DNA from: Sphingomonas sp.
GTDB lineage: Bacteria; Pseudomonadota; Alphaproteobacteria; Sphingomonadales; Sphingomonadaceae
Reading direction: 5' to 3'
Assembly: GCF_017304615.1 (NCBI RefSeq)
Contig: NZ_JAFKLZ010000004.1
Span: 62,001 to 126,000, forward strand
Length of the DNA: 64,000 nucleotides
Positions within the stretch are counted from its first letter, which is position 1, and each line of letters begins with the position of its first letter. Under the pieces are notes generated by a model. That model saw only the letters and a list, made by a program, of their open reading frames with translations. It made no database searches and was not told where the DNA came from. A program made the position numbers and the translations under genes. This document shows, piece after piece, positions 38,912-46,653 of this stretch.

Positions 38912-38928
38912 TGACGGATTAGGTGAGG

Positions 38929-40524
38929 TTACGCCGCAAATTGATTCATGGTGTTGTGCACGCCACCAGCCTTCAGAGCGGCTTCCCCAGCGAAATACTC
39001 CTTGTGGTCGTCGCCAATGTCCGACCCGGACATGTTCTGGTGCTTCACGCAAGCAATGCCCTGGCGGATCTCCGCGCGCTGGACGTTCTTGACGTAGCCC
39101 AGCATCCCCTCGTCGCCGAAATATTCCTTGGCGAGGTTGTCGGTCGACAGCGCCGCGGTGTGATACGTCGGCAACGTGATCAGGTGGTGGAAAATCCCCG
39201 CCCGCTTCGCCGCATCGCGCTGGAACGTGCGGATGCGCTCGTCGGCTTCCTGGGCCAGCTCGGTGTCGTCGTAATCCATGCTCATCAGCCGGTCGCGCTC
39301 GAACGCGGACACGTCCTTGCCAGCTTCCTTCCATGCATCAAACACTTGCTGGCGGAAGTTCAGCGTCCAGTTGAAGCTCGGCGAATTGTTGTAGACCAGC
39401 TTCGCGGTCGGATGGACCTCGCGGATGCGGTCGACCATCGATGCGATCTGTTCGATGTGCGGCTTCTCGGTCTCGATCCACAGCAGGTCGGCGCCGTTGT
39501 CGAGGCTGGCGATGCAATCCATCACGCAGCGATCCGCCCCGGTCCCCTCGCGGAACTGGAACAGGTTCGACGGCAGCCGCTTCGGCTTCATCAGCTTGCC
39601 GCCGCGATTGATCACGACGTCGCCGTTGATCGTCGACAGGTCGGTGACCTCCTCGCAATCGAGGTAGCTATTGTACTGGTCGCCGAGGTCGCCCGCTTCC
39701 TTCGACACCGCGATCTGCTTGGTGAGACCGGCGCCCAGCGAGTCGGTGCGCGTGACGATGATCCCGTCCTCGACGCCGAGTTCGAGGAACGCGTAGCGGC
39801 ACGCGCGGACCTTCGCCAGAAAGTCCTCGTGCGGCACGGTGACCTTGCCGTCCTGGTGCCCGCACTGCTTTTCGTCGCTGACCTGGTTCTCGATCTGCAG
39901 CGCACACGCGCCCGCCTCGATCATCTTCTTCGCCAGCAGATACGTCGCCTCGGCATTGCCGAAGCCCGCGTCGATGTCGGCGATGATCGGCACGATATGC
40001 GTCTGGTGATTGTCGATCGCGTGGATCAACCGCTGTTCGGCAACCGCGTCACCGCTGTCGCGCGCCTTGTCGAGCTCCCGGAACATCATGCCCAGCTCGC
40101 GGGCATCGGCCTGGCGCAGGAAGGTGTAGAGTTCCTCGATCAGCGCCGGGACGCTGGTCTTCTCGTGCATCGACTGGTCGGGCAGCGGGCCGAATTCGCT
40201 GCGCAGCGCGGCGACCATCCAGCCGGAGAGGTAGAGGTAACGGCGCTCGGTCGAACCGAAATGCTTCTTAATGCTGATCATCTTCTGCTGGCCGATAAAG
40301 CCGTGCCAGCAGCCAAGCGACTGCGTGTAGTTCGCCGGGTCGGCGTCATAGGCCGCCATGTCGCGGCGCATGATCGCGGCGGTGTAGCGCGCGATGTCGA
40401 GGCCGGTCTGGAAACGATTCTGCGCGCGCATCCGCGCCACGGCTTCGGGGCTGATCCCGTCCCACGTCCCCTTGTAGCCGGCGATCAGCTGGCCGGTTTG
40501 CGCAATATTGTCCTGGTAGGTCAC
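38929..40524 (-). CDS. aceA: Isocitrate lyase
   Basis: A 531-residue enzyme of the longer proteobacterial (Pseudomonas-like) isocitrate lyase subgroup, splitting isocitrate into glyoxylate and succinate. The active-site loop reads EKQCGHQDGK, with the catalytic Cys in CGH. The Mg site IIADIDAGFGNAEAT and the YNNSPSFNW segment are intact. The glyoxylate shunt is needed for growth on C2 units, including acetyl-CoA released from ferulate or p-coumarate side chains. Malate synthase is not in the window. A 12-bp motif shared with the nearby ScfR-type regulator promoter lies 120 bp upstream. Confidence 0.96.
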   Translation of the reverse strand: MTYQDNIAQTGQLIAGYKGTWDGISPEAVARMRAQNRFQTGLDIARYTAAIMRRDMAAYDADPANYTQSLGCWHGFIGQQKMISIKKHFGSTERRYLYLSGWMVAALRSEFGPLPDQSMHEKTSVPALIEELYTFLRQADARELGMMFRELDKARDSGDAVAEQRLIHAIDNHQTHIVPIIADIDAGFGNAEATYLLAKKMIEAGACALQIENQVSDEKQCGHQDGKVTVPHEDFLAKVRACRYAFLELGVEDGIIVTRTDSLGAGLTKQIAVSKEAGDLGDQYNSYLDCEEVTDLSTINGDVVINRGGKLMKPKRLPSNLFQFREGTGADRCVMDCIASLDNGADLLWIETEKPHIEQIASMVDRIREVHPTAKLVYNNSPSFNWTLNFRQQVFDAWKEAGKDVSAFERDRLMSMDYDDTELAQEADERIRTFQRDAAKRAGIFHHLITLPTYHTAALSTDNLAKEYFGDEGMLGYVKNVQRAEIRQGIACVKHQNMSGSDIGDDHKEYFAGEAALKAGGVHNTMNQFAA

Positions 40525-40643
40525 AGTCTCGTCCTCACTCGAAAAGATGTCGAGCGATGTACGCGGATTTACAGAAGACGCCCTTCGTTAAAGCGCAGCC
40601 TCAGCGTGATGATGTGACCTTCGGCACCCCTGCCGTTGTCCAT

Positions 40644-40655
40644 TTGTAAATTATT
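40644..40655. promoter_or_regulatory. Candidate ScfR/RamB-type operator upstream of aceA
   Basis: TTGTAAATTATT at 40644-40655 recurs exactly, inverted, at 42763-42774 before the ScfR-type gene. TTTGTAAA resembles the TTTGCAAA half-site reported for the related PccR. It lies in the 299-bp aceA/csp spacer, which otherwise holds the csp leader with a GC-rich hairpin (40775-40800). Confidence 0.55.
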
Positions 40656-40823
40656 TTCAATGCCGATTTGCTATTCCGGACCCCAGCGCCCATATCACTC
40701 GCGCTACAGTCGCATATCGACGGTCTTCGGCGCTTTGCGGCTCCTTCTCCTTCTTTCCCTGCAGCCGCGGCATCGGGCCGCCCGACACGCGGGCGGGCCC
40801 TGTCACAAAGAAGGACCATCGAA

Positions 40824-41036
40824 ATGACCACCGGCACCGTAAAATTCTTCAATGCCGACAAGGGCTATGGCTTCATCGCGCCGGACGGCGGCGGGCAGGA
40901 CGCGTTCGTCCACATCACCGCGCTCGAAGCGGCTGGCCTGAACACGCTCAACCAGAACGACCGTGTCACTTATGACCTGGAGAACGACCGCCGTGGTAAG
41001 CAAGCCGCGGTGAACGTCAAGATGGCCGCCGAATAA
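40824..41036 (+). CDS. cspA: Cold-shock domain protein (CspA family)
   Basis: A 70-residue single cold-shock domain. The RNA-binding motifs RNP1 (KGYGFIAPD) and RNP2 (DAFVHITAL) are intact after the start TTGTVKFFN. ATG at 40824 is preceded by GAAGGA. The longer open frame upstream lies in the leader and is not coding. The leader has a GC-rich hairpin just before the Shine-Dalgarno, which could affect translation with temperature (inference). It is an RNA chaperone in the cytoplasm. Confidence 0.95.
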   Translation: MTTGTVKFFNADKGYGFIAPDGGGQDAFVHITALEAAGLNTLNQNDRVTYDLENDRRGKQAAVNVKMAAE

Positions 41037-41051
41037 CCATCTAAGCAACTG

Positions 41052-41082
41052 ATAGGCGGTGCGATTCTGTCGCGCCGCCTAT
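41052..41082 (+). terminator. Terminator of cspA
   Basis: ATAGGCGGTGCGA (41052-41064) pairs with TCGCGCCGCCTAT (41070-41082), 13 bp with one G-T wobble and a 5-nt loop, followed by TTGTG. It starts 16 nt after the csp stop. Confidence 0.75.
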
Positions 41083-41117
41083 TTGTGCTACAGCCCTCCG
41101 CAACACCGGAGAATCGA

Positions 41118-41336
41118 ATGTCAGATACCCCCGAACTCTACCGCAACCGCGCCGCGATGGAGCGCGCCAACGCCGCCGCCAGCGGGCTCGAGAACGTCAA
41201 GGCGCGCTGCGAACGCGCCGCCATGGCGTGGGAGGAAATGGCCGAACGCCTTGAACGCACCTCCAAACTGCGCAGCGAACGCGAGGACGCCGCCGCCCGC
41301 GCCGCCGAACAACGGCAATTGATGGCGGCCGAATAG
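41118..41336 (+). CDS. Small coiled-coil protein, unknown function
   Basis: A 72-residue, charged, helical protein (MSDTPELYRNRAAMERANAA start) with heptad-like Arg/Glu/Ala content throughout (CERAAMAWEEMAERLERTSK). No signal peptide or membrane segment. ATG at 41118 gives a compact conserved-looking product; an 11-residue longer frame overlaps the csp terminator and is rejected. No family recognised. Confidence 0.6.
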   Translation: MSDTPELYRNRAAMERANAAASGLENVKARCERAAMAWEEMAERLERTSKLRSEREDAAARAAEQRQLMAAE

Positions 41337-41357
41337 GCTGGCGTCGGCCGCCCTCGA

Positions 41358-42749
41358 TCAATCACCCCCGAACGTAAAGGCGCTGACGCCGCGCTCACGC
41401 TCGTTGATCAGCAGGGCGCGCCCCATGGGCGGCGCACTCCGCTGCGGGCAAGCTGCGCGGCCGCAGGCTCGGCAGCCGAGGCCGATCGGCATCGCCGCTC
41501 CCTTCAGATCAAGCCCGCGCGCCGCCGCCAGTCCGCCCGCGAAATCAGCGGCGATGCCCAGCCCGATCGCGAATTCGGCGCGCACCGCGCCATATTGCCG
41601 CCCCTGCGGCGTCACGGTGCGCGACAGTGTCAGCCAGCGCGCGTCGTCCTCCAGTTCCACCAGTTGCACCGCAAGCTCACCGCGACGGTCGAACGCATCG
41701 TGGACGCGCCATAGCGGGCAGCGCGAATCGCTTTCGGCCAAGGGCGATCCACTCGCGCCGGAAAAGCGCTTTGACGCCTGCCCCGCGCGATCGATCCGCA
41801 CCATGAAGAACGGCAGTCCCCGCGCGCCGACGCGTTGCAGCGTGGTCAGCCGGTGTGCGACTTGCTCGAACCCCGCGCTGAACCGCCGCTGGAGCAATTC
41901 GAGGTCATAACCGGTCGCCTCGCACGCGCGCAGGAAACGGGCGTACGGCATCATCACCGCCGCGGCGAAATAACCGGTGAGGTGGCGGCGGTAGAGCCGC
42001 TCCGCCGCGCGATCGGCGAAGCCGGCGCCGCGAACCAGCCCCTCGATCGCGTCCCGAGCCTCGATCTGCGCGAGTTGCGACGCCGCCGCGAAGGTGCGGC
42101 TGGCGTGATCGAGCGTCTCCGAAAGTTGCAATTGCCGCGCGTGGAGATCGGTGCGGCGGAGCAGATCGGGCATTACGTCGACCGGCAGGATGCGGATCGT
42201 AAGCTGGTGCTTGACGCGCAGCCGCTCGGCGATCGCGCCATAGAGGTCGCCCCCGCCGAGCCGCACCTCGTCCGCCAGCGCTTCAGCGGCGGCGTCGAGA
42301 TCGGCGTAATAGCCGCGCCACCTTTCTATTTCGCGGCGCAGTTCGGCGAGCGGGTCGGTCACATCCGGCGCGCCGTCCGGTCCAGTCGCCACGCCCATCC
42401 GGTCGAACGCGCGCGCGAACGCCTCCGCCCCGCCGGGCGCACCCGCCAGCCATTCCTCGACTTCGTTGCGGTCGATCTCCAGGTCGGCGAACATCGGATC
42501 CGCCAGCCGCCGCCGGAGCGCCGCCGCCCCGCCCCCCGGCTCGCCCGCCGCGAGCGCTCGCGGATCGAAGTCGAACGTCTCGGCCAGCTTGACCAGCAAC
42601 GCCGCCGATACCGGGCGCTGGTTCTTTTCGACGAGGTTGAGGTAGCTCGGGCTGATCGTCAGCATCTCAGCCATCGCCGCCTGGGTCAGCCCCTCGCGCC
42701 GCCGCAGCCGCCGTACAGCATGCCCCGCCAGTATCTTGCGCTCCGCCAT
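41358..42749 (-). CDS. XRE-family short-chain fatty acyl regulator (ScfR/RamB type; HTH + ImmA/IrrE + DUF2083)
   Basis: A 463-residue regulator. An N-terminal Cro/CI helix-turn-helix lies at about residues 10-65 (LTQAAMAEMLTISPSYLNLV). A central ImmA/IrrE-like region has FAAASQLAQIEARDAIEGLV. The C-terminal DUF2083 domain ends in a Cys cluster (GLGCRACGRAACPQR), the pattern of RamB, PccR and MccR that sense short-chain acyl-CoA. It is separated from aceA only by csp and a small gene. The start at 42749 (MAERKILAGH) leaves the motif TTGTAAATTATT 14 bp upstream, suggesting autoregulation and control of aceA. Confidence 0.9.
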   Translation of the reverse strand: MAERKILAGHAVRRLRRREGLTQAAMAEMLTISPSYLNLVEKNQRPVSAALLVKLAETFDFDPRALAAGEPGGGAAALRRRLADPMFADLEIDRNEVEEWLAGAPGGAEAFARAFDRMGVATGPDGAPDVTDPLAELRREIERWRGYYADLDAAAEALADEVRLGGGDLYGAIAERLRVKHQLTIRILPVDVMPDLLRRTDLHARQLQLSETLDHASRTFAAASQLAQIEARDAIEGLVRGAGFADRAAERLYRRHLTGYFAAAVMMPYARFLRACEATGYDLELLQRRFSAGFEQVAHRLTTLQRVGARGLPFFMVRIDRAGQASKRFSGASGSPLAESDSRCPLWRVHDAFDRRGELAVQLVELEDDARWLTLSRTVTPQGRQYGAVRAEFAIGLGIAADFAGGLAAARGLDLKGAAMPIGLGCRACGRAACPQRSAPPMGRALLINERERGVSAFTFGGD

Positions 42750-42762
42750 GACGCCCTCGGTC

Positions 42763-42774
42763 AATAATTTACAA
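42763..42774. promoter_or_regulatory. Candidate autoregulatory operator of the ScfR-type gene
   Basis: AATAATTTACAA (42763-42774) is the exact reverse complement of the 12-mer upstream of aceA at 40644-40655. It sits 14-25 bp before the ATG at 42749, where binding would block initiation. Confidence 0.55.
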
Positions 42775-42911
42775 TATTACCGTAACGCATCGGGCGAAAC
42801 TATACAACCAAACCCCGCTCGGCCTTTGAGTCAGCGTTACCTGCGCAATGTTTGCTCCTATCTGTCGAGCCATACCAGTTCGCTGGTGTCGAAAAATGTA
42901 AAGGAATAGAC

Positions 42912-43067
42912 ATGTCGAACGAACCGCAGCGCAGCCGCGCCGTCTTCTCGACGGAGGATTTCGGTCTGATGAAGGAAGCCGTCGGCGCGTATGTCCGCCA
43001 GATCGCCGACGATCCCCGCTCGGCCAAGTTCTCGAACCTCTATCACCGCCTCGGCCGCGTCGGCTGA
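42912..43067 (+). CDS. Small conserved-looking protein, unknown function
   Basis: A 51-residue protein (MSNEPQRSRAVFSTEDFGLM start) with a strong Shine-Dalgarno AAGGAA at 42901-42906 and a terminator hairpin directly after. The C-terminal half is helical with YVRQIADDPRSAKFSNLYHR. No family is known to me. It is divergent from the ScfR-type gene. Confidence 0.6.
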   Translation: MSNEPQRSRAVFSTEDFGLMKEAVGAYVRQIADDPRSAKFSNLYHRLGRVG

Positions 43068-43074
43068 CGGCGAC

Positions 43075-43111
43075 GCCGCCGCCCCGTTCCCCCGTTTTCC
43101 GGGGCGGCGGC
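43075..43111 (+). terminator. Terminator of the 51-residue protein gene
   Basis: GCCGCCGCCCC (43075-43085) pairs perfectly with GGGGCGGCGGC (43101-43111) over a 15-nt loop, followed by TCAGTTTCC. Confidence 0.65.
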
Positions 43112-43168
43112 TCAGTTTCCTGGGGAGGAAAGGATGCCCGTCGGGTTCGCGCCCGGCGGGCGTTTTCA

Positions 43169-43954
43169 TCAGGCCGCGGTCCAGCCCCCATCCACCGACA
43201 AATTGGCGCCAGTGATCGACTTCGCGTCATCGCCGCAGAGGAAAAGCGCGAGCGCCGCGACCTGTTCGGGCGTGACGAACTCCTTGGTCGGTTGCGCCGC
43301 CAGCAGCACGTCGTTCATCACTTGCTCGCGCGTCAGTCCGCGCGCCTTCATTGTGTCGGGGATCTGATTTTCGACGAGCGGCGTCCAGACATAACCCGGC
43401 GAGATGCAATTGGCGGTGATGCCGTGCGTCGCGACTTCGAGCGCGAGCGCCTTGGTCAGTCCGGCGAGGCCATGCTTGGCGGCGACATAGGCCGATTTGT
43501 TGGGGCTCGCGACCAGGCTGTGCGCCGACGCGGTCGAGATGATCCGCCCCCACTTCTTCGCCTTCATATGGGGGACGGCCGCGCGCATGACATGGAACGC
43601 GCTCGACAGGTTGATCGCGATGATCGCATCCCATTTGTCGATCGGGAATTCGTCGACCGGCGCGACGTGCTGGATGCCGGCATTGTTGATCACGATGTCG
43701 GGACCACCGAGTTTGTCATGGCACCGCGCGATCATCGCCGCGATCTGATCGGGCTTGGTCATGTCGGCCGGGTCGTAAAGCGCCGCCGCGCCACTGGTCG
43801 CCGCCAGCGCTGCGCGCTCCGCCTCGATTGCGTCCGCGTCGCCGAAACCGTTGATCATCACCGACGCGCCCTCGGCGGCCAGCGCTCTTGCGTAAGCGAG
43901 ACCGATGCCCGACGTGGACCCGGTGACGACCGCGCTTTTACCCTTCAGAAACAT
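43169..43954 (-). CDS. bdhA: 3-hydroxybutyrate dehydrogenase (SDR family)
   Basis: A 261-residue short-chain dehydrogenase. NAD-binding TGSTSGIGLAYARAL, the NNAGIQHVAPV motif typical of 3-hydroxybutyrate dehydrogenases, and the catalytic Ser143/Tyr156/Lys160 set (IISTASAHS, YVAAKHG) are seen. It ends in the family's GANLSVDGGWTAA. It oxidises D-3-hydroxybutyrate to acetoacetate in polyhydroxybutyrate or ketone-body use. The start at 43954 (MFLKGKSAVVTG) is preferred over a 22-residue extension. Confidence 0.93.
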   Translation of the reverse strand: MFLKGKSAVVTGSTSGIGLAYARALAAEGASVMINGFGDADAIEAERAALAATSGAAALYDPADMTKPDQIAAMIARCHDKLGGPDIVINNAGIQHVAPVDEFPIDKWDAIIAINLSSAFHVMRAAVPHMKAKKWGRIISTASAHSLVASPNKSAYVAAKHGLAGLTKALALEVATHGITANCISPGYVWTPLVENQIPDTMKARGLTREQVMNDVLLAAQPTKEFVTPEQVAALALFLCGDDAKSITGANLSVDGGWTAA

Positions 43955-44068
43955 GGCATCGACTCCGTGCGTGACTTTGCCTGCGCAAGACCCGATCATG
44001 CCGACGATTGCAACCGCCACGCGCGCGACGCATTTTGATACGCAGCAATAACGAGCAGGGGATTTGTA

Positions 44069-44986
44069 ATGCGTCTCGACGATTTCGATCCGAACATCAA
44101 TGTCGGGGACCAGCGCGGGTCGGGCGGAGGGTTCAGCGGCTTCGGCGGCGGGGGCGGTGGGGGCGGGTTGCTGCTCGCGTTCCTGCCGATGATCTTCAGC
44201 CGGTTCGGCTGTTTCGGCGTCGCGATCGCCGCAGGGTTGTTCCTGGTGTTCGGCGGCGGATTGCAGATGCTGGGCGGCGGCGGCGCACCGATCGGATCGA
44301 GCGCTCCGACCGAAAGTCGCGGCGGCACGACAGCGACGAAGGCGTGCACGGTCGACGCCGCCAGCAAGGCCGCCTGCAACGCCTTCAGTTCAGCCGACAA
44401 GACCTGGGCAGCGATCTTTGCGCAGAACGGCAAGCAGTTCGAACAGCCGAAGCTGTGGTTCTACAGCGGCAACGGTCAGTCGGGCTGCGGCGCCGCGCAA
44501 TCGGCGATGGGTCCGTTCTACTGCCCGCAGGACCAGGGCATCTATCTCGACACCGACTTCTTCCAGGAGCTCGCCCAGAAATTCCGCGCGTCGGGCGATT
44601 TCGCGCAGGATTACGTGATCGCGCACGAATTCGGCCATCACATCCAGAACCTGCTCGGCACGTCCGATCGCGTATCCTCCCTCCAGCGCCGGTCGAGCGC
44701 GACAGACGGCAACAAACTTTCGGTGATGCTCGAGCTTCAGGCCGACTGCTTCGCAGGCGTGTGGGCGGCGAAGAATCGCGACCGCATGGACCCCGACGAT
44801 CTCGGCGAAGGCATGACCGCGGCCAAGGCGATCGGCGACGACACGTTGCAACGCGAAATGCAGGGCCGCGTGGTGCCCGACAGCTTCACTCATGGCACGT
44901 CGGAACAGCGCATGACCTGGTTGAAACGCGGCATCGACACCGGTGACCCCAGCCAGTGCGATACGTTCAACGGCGCGCTGGGATGA
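44069..44986 (+). CDS. ypfJ: Neutral zinc metallopeptidase, YpfJ/KPN_02809 type
   Basis: A 305-residue protein. It has a Gly-rich N terminus (RGSGGGFSGFGGGGGGGG), one transmembrane helix around residues 45-68, then a periplasmic metalloprotease domain. The zinc motif is VIAHEFGHHIQNLLG, with a downstream Glu in ELQADCFAGVWA and YLDTDFFQEL before it. Natural substrates are unknown. Length and domain order match the YpfJ family. It is monocistronic and followed by a hairpin. Confidence 0.9.
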   Translation: MRLDDFDPNINVGDQRGSGGGFSGFGGGGGGGGLLLAFLPMIFSRFGCFGVAIAAGLFLVFGGGLQMLGGGGAPIGSSAPTESRGGTTATKACTVDAASKAACNAFSSADKTWAAIFAQNGKQFEQPKLWFYSGNGQSGCGAAQSAMGPFYCPQDQGIYLDTDFFQELAQKFRASGDFAQDYVIAHEFGHHIQNLLGTSDRVSSLQRRSSATDGNKLSVMLELQADCFAGVWAAKNRDRMDPDDLGEGMTAAKAIGDDTLQREMQGRVVPDSFTHGTSEQRMTWLKRGIDTGDPSQCDTFNGALG

Positions 44987-45003
44987 TCGCCGGACTCGCC
45001 AGT

Positions 45004-45028
45004 CGGCGGAGGCGATCCGCCTCCGCCG
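45004..45028. terminator. GC-rich hairpin after ypfJ
   Basis: CGGCGGAGGCG (45004-45014) and CGCCTCCGCCG (45018-45028), a perfect 11-bp dyad with a 3-nt loop and no T-run. It probably marks the ypfJ transcript end. Confidence 0.45.
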
Positions 45029-45199
45029 AGGCCGGGCTCGAATCCGTTCCCCAAGAAGGGCGCCTGGGTTGGAAGGACGAAGCAGAGCGTGTCCCACTCA
45101 AATCGTCGACCCTTAACGATTTGCCCCCAAGCTCCATTCGTATGCAACACGTACATTCCGCCGGGTTCCCGATAAAGCAGGTCGGCGCGCGATCCGACT

Positions 45200-45216
45200 G
45201 TTGTATGCCATAACAA
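45200..45216. promoter_or_regulatory. Candidate MarR-type operator upstream of the aromatic acid transporter
   Basis: GTTGTATGCCATAACAA (45200-45216) is an imperfect palindrome sharing GTT and CATAACAA (12 of 17 positions) with the site before vdh at 46622-46638. It ends 60 bp upstream of the transporter start. Confidence 0.4.
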
Positions 45217-45275
45217 AGTGCGGCAAGCTCGCCGTAGAGGCTCGGTATAGAGCCCGGCGCAAGAGCGGAGCAGTG

Positions 45276-46583
45276 ATGGCCCAGGACCCACAGACGATTC
45301 TCGACCGCGAGCCGATGTCGGCCCTGCAGTGGCGAGTGGTGGCGGTCATGGTCGGACTCAACGCGCTGGACGGCTTCGACGTTCTATCGATCAGCTTTGC
45401 ATCGCCGGGTATCGCCAAATCCTGGGGGATCGATCGGGCCGCGCTGGGACTGGTCCTGTCGATGGAATTGATCGGCATGGCCGTCGGCTCGCTGCTGCTC
45501 GGCCGGATCGCGGACCGGATCGGCCGCCGCGCGACGATCCTGAGTTGCCTGCTGGTGATGACTGCGGGGATGCTCGGCGCCGCGACCGCGCACAACGTCC
45601 AGATTCTCTCGGGCTGGCGCTTCTTTACCGGCCTGGGGATCGGCGGGATGCTCGCGTCGACCAACGCGGCGGTGGCGGAAGCTGCAAATGCCCGGCGGCG
45701 CGCGTTATGCGTGATCCTGATGGCCGCCGGCTATCCGCTCGGCACGATCATCGGCGGTTCGATCGCGGCCGTTCTGCTTCACTATCATGGCTGGCAGTCG
45801 GTGTTCGTGTTCGGCGCGATCGCGAGCGCCAGCTTCATTCCTGTCGTTCTGCTTGCCGCACCCGAATCGATCGCTTTCCTGGTCCACAAGCGCCCGCCCG
45901 ATGCGCTCGATCGAATCAATCGCCTGCTCGCGCGCATGGGGCACGCCCCGGTCGATGCGCTGCCCGACGCTCCGGACACGCGTCGCAACGCGCCGTTGGC
46001 CGATCTCTTTTCCCCAATGCTGGCGCGGCGGACGATCATGCTGACCCTCGCCTATCTGACGCACATCATGACCTTTTATTTCATCCTGAAATGGATTCCA
46101 AAGATCGTGGTCGACATGGGCTACGCGCCGTCCGCGGCCGCCGGGGTGCTCGTATGGTGCAGCACCGGCGGCGCTGCGGGCGCGCTGCTGCTCGGCCTGC
46201 TGACGGCGCGGGTCCGCGTGCTGCCGCTGACGCTAGTCGCCATGGCGGCCTCGGTCGCGCTCGTCATCTTGTTCGGCAGAGGAGGCAGCGACCTAGCCTC
46301 GCTTTCGATGGTCGCCGCGGCGGCCGGCTTTGCCACCAATGCCGGCGTCGTCGGCCTGTACGCGCTGGTCGCCCGCGCGTTCCCCACCGGTCTGCGCGCC
46401 ACCGCGACCGGATTCGTGATCGGCATCGGGCGCGGCGGGTCGGCACTGGCGCCAGCCCTGGCGGGACTGTTGTTCGCCGCCGGGCAAGCGCTGCCCATGG
46501 TCGCCGTGCTGATGAGCCTCGGCTCCGCGATCGCGGTGCTGGCACTGCTCGCTCTGGTCGGCCGACCGGTGGAGGCGCACTGA
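45276..46583 (+). CDS. MFS transporter, aromatic acid:H+ symporter (AAHS) type
   Basis: A 435-residue 12-helix permease. TM1 carries LNALDGFDVLSISFASPG, the DGFD motif of AAHS transporters such as PcaK and VanK. The loop 2-3 motif is GRIADRIGRRATIL. It heads a run with vdh, ferB and ferA and has a related operator-like site, so it probably imports ferulate, p-coumarate, vanillate or 4-hydroxybenzoate (inference). Start ATG 45276; the longer frame upstream overlaps the operator region and is rejected. Confidence 0.88.
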   Translation: MAQDPQTILDREPMSALQWRVVAVMVGLNALDGFDVLSISFASPGIAKSWGIDRAALGLVLSMELIGMAVGSLLLGRIADRIGRRATILSCLLVMTAGMLGAATAHNVQILSGWRFFTGLGIGGMLASTNAAVAEAANARRRALCVILMAAGYPLGTIIGGSIAAVLLHYHGWQSVFVFGAIASASFIPVVLLAAPESIAFLVHKRPPDALDRINRLLARMGHAPVDALPDAPDTRRNAPLADLFSPMLARRTIMLTLAYLTHIMTFYFILKWIPKIVVDMGYAPSAAAGVLVWCSTGGAAGALLLGLLTARVRVLPLTLVAMAASVALVILFGRGGSDLASLSMVAAAAGFATNAGVVGLYALVARAFPTGLRATATGFVIGIGRGGSALAPALAGLLFAAGQALPMVAVLMSLGSAIAVLALLALVGRPVEAH

Positions 46584-46614
46584 AACCGCACGGGGATCGC
46601 TTGCTTTGCCCATC

Positions 46615-46636
46615 ATCATAAGTTATGATACATAAC
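46615..46636. promoter_or_regulatory. Overlapping palindromes before vdh, candidate FerC/MarR operator
   Basis: ATCATAA-G-TTATGAT (46615-46629) and GTTATG-ATA-CATAAC (46622-46636) are two perfect, interleaved dyads in the 70-bp transporter/vdh spacer. Size and symmetry fit a MarR dimer site; the MarR gene faces ferA downstream. Confidence 0.65.
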
Positions 46637-46653
46637 AATATCTGGAGAGGATA

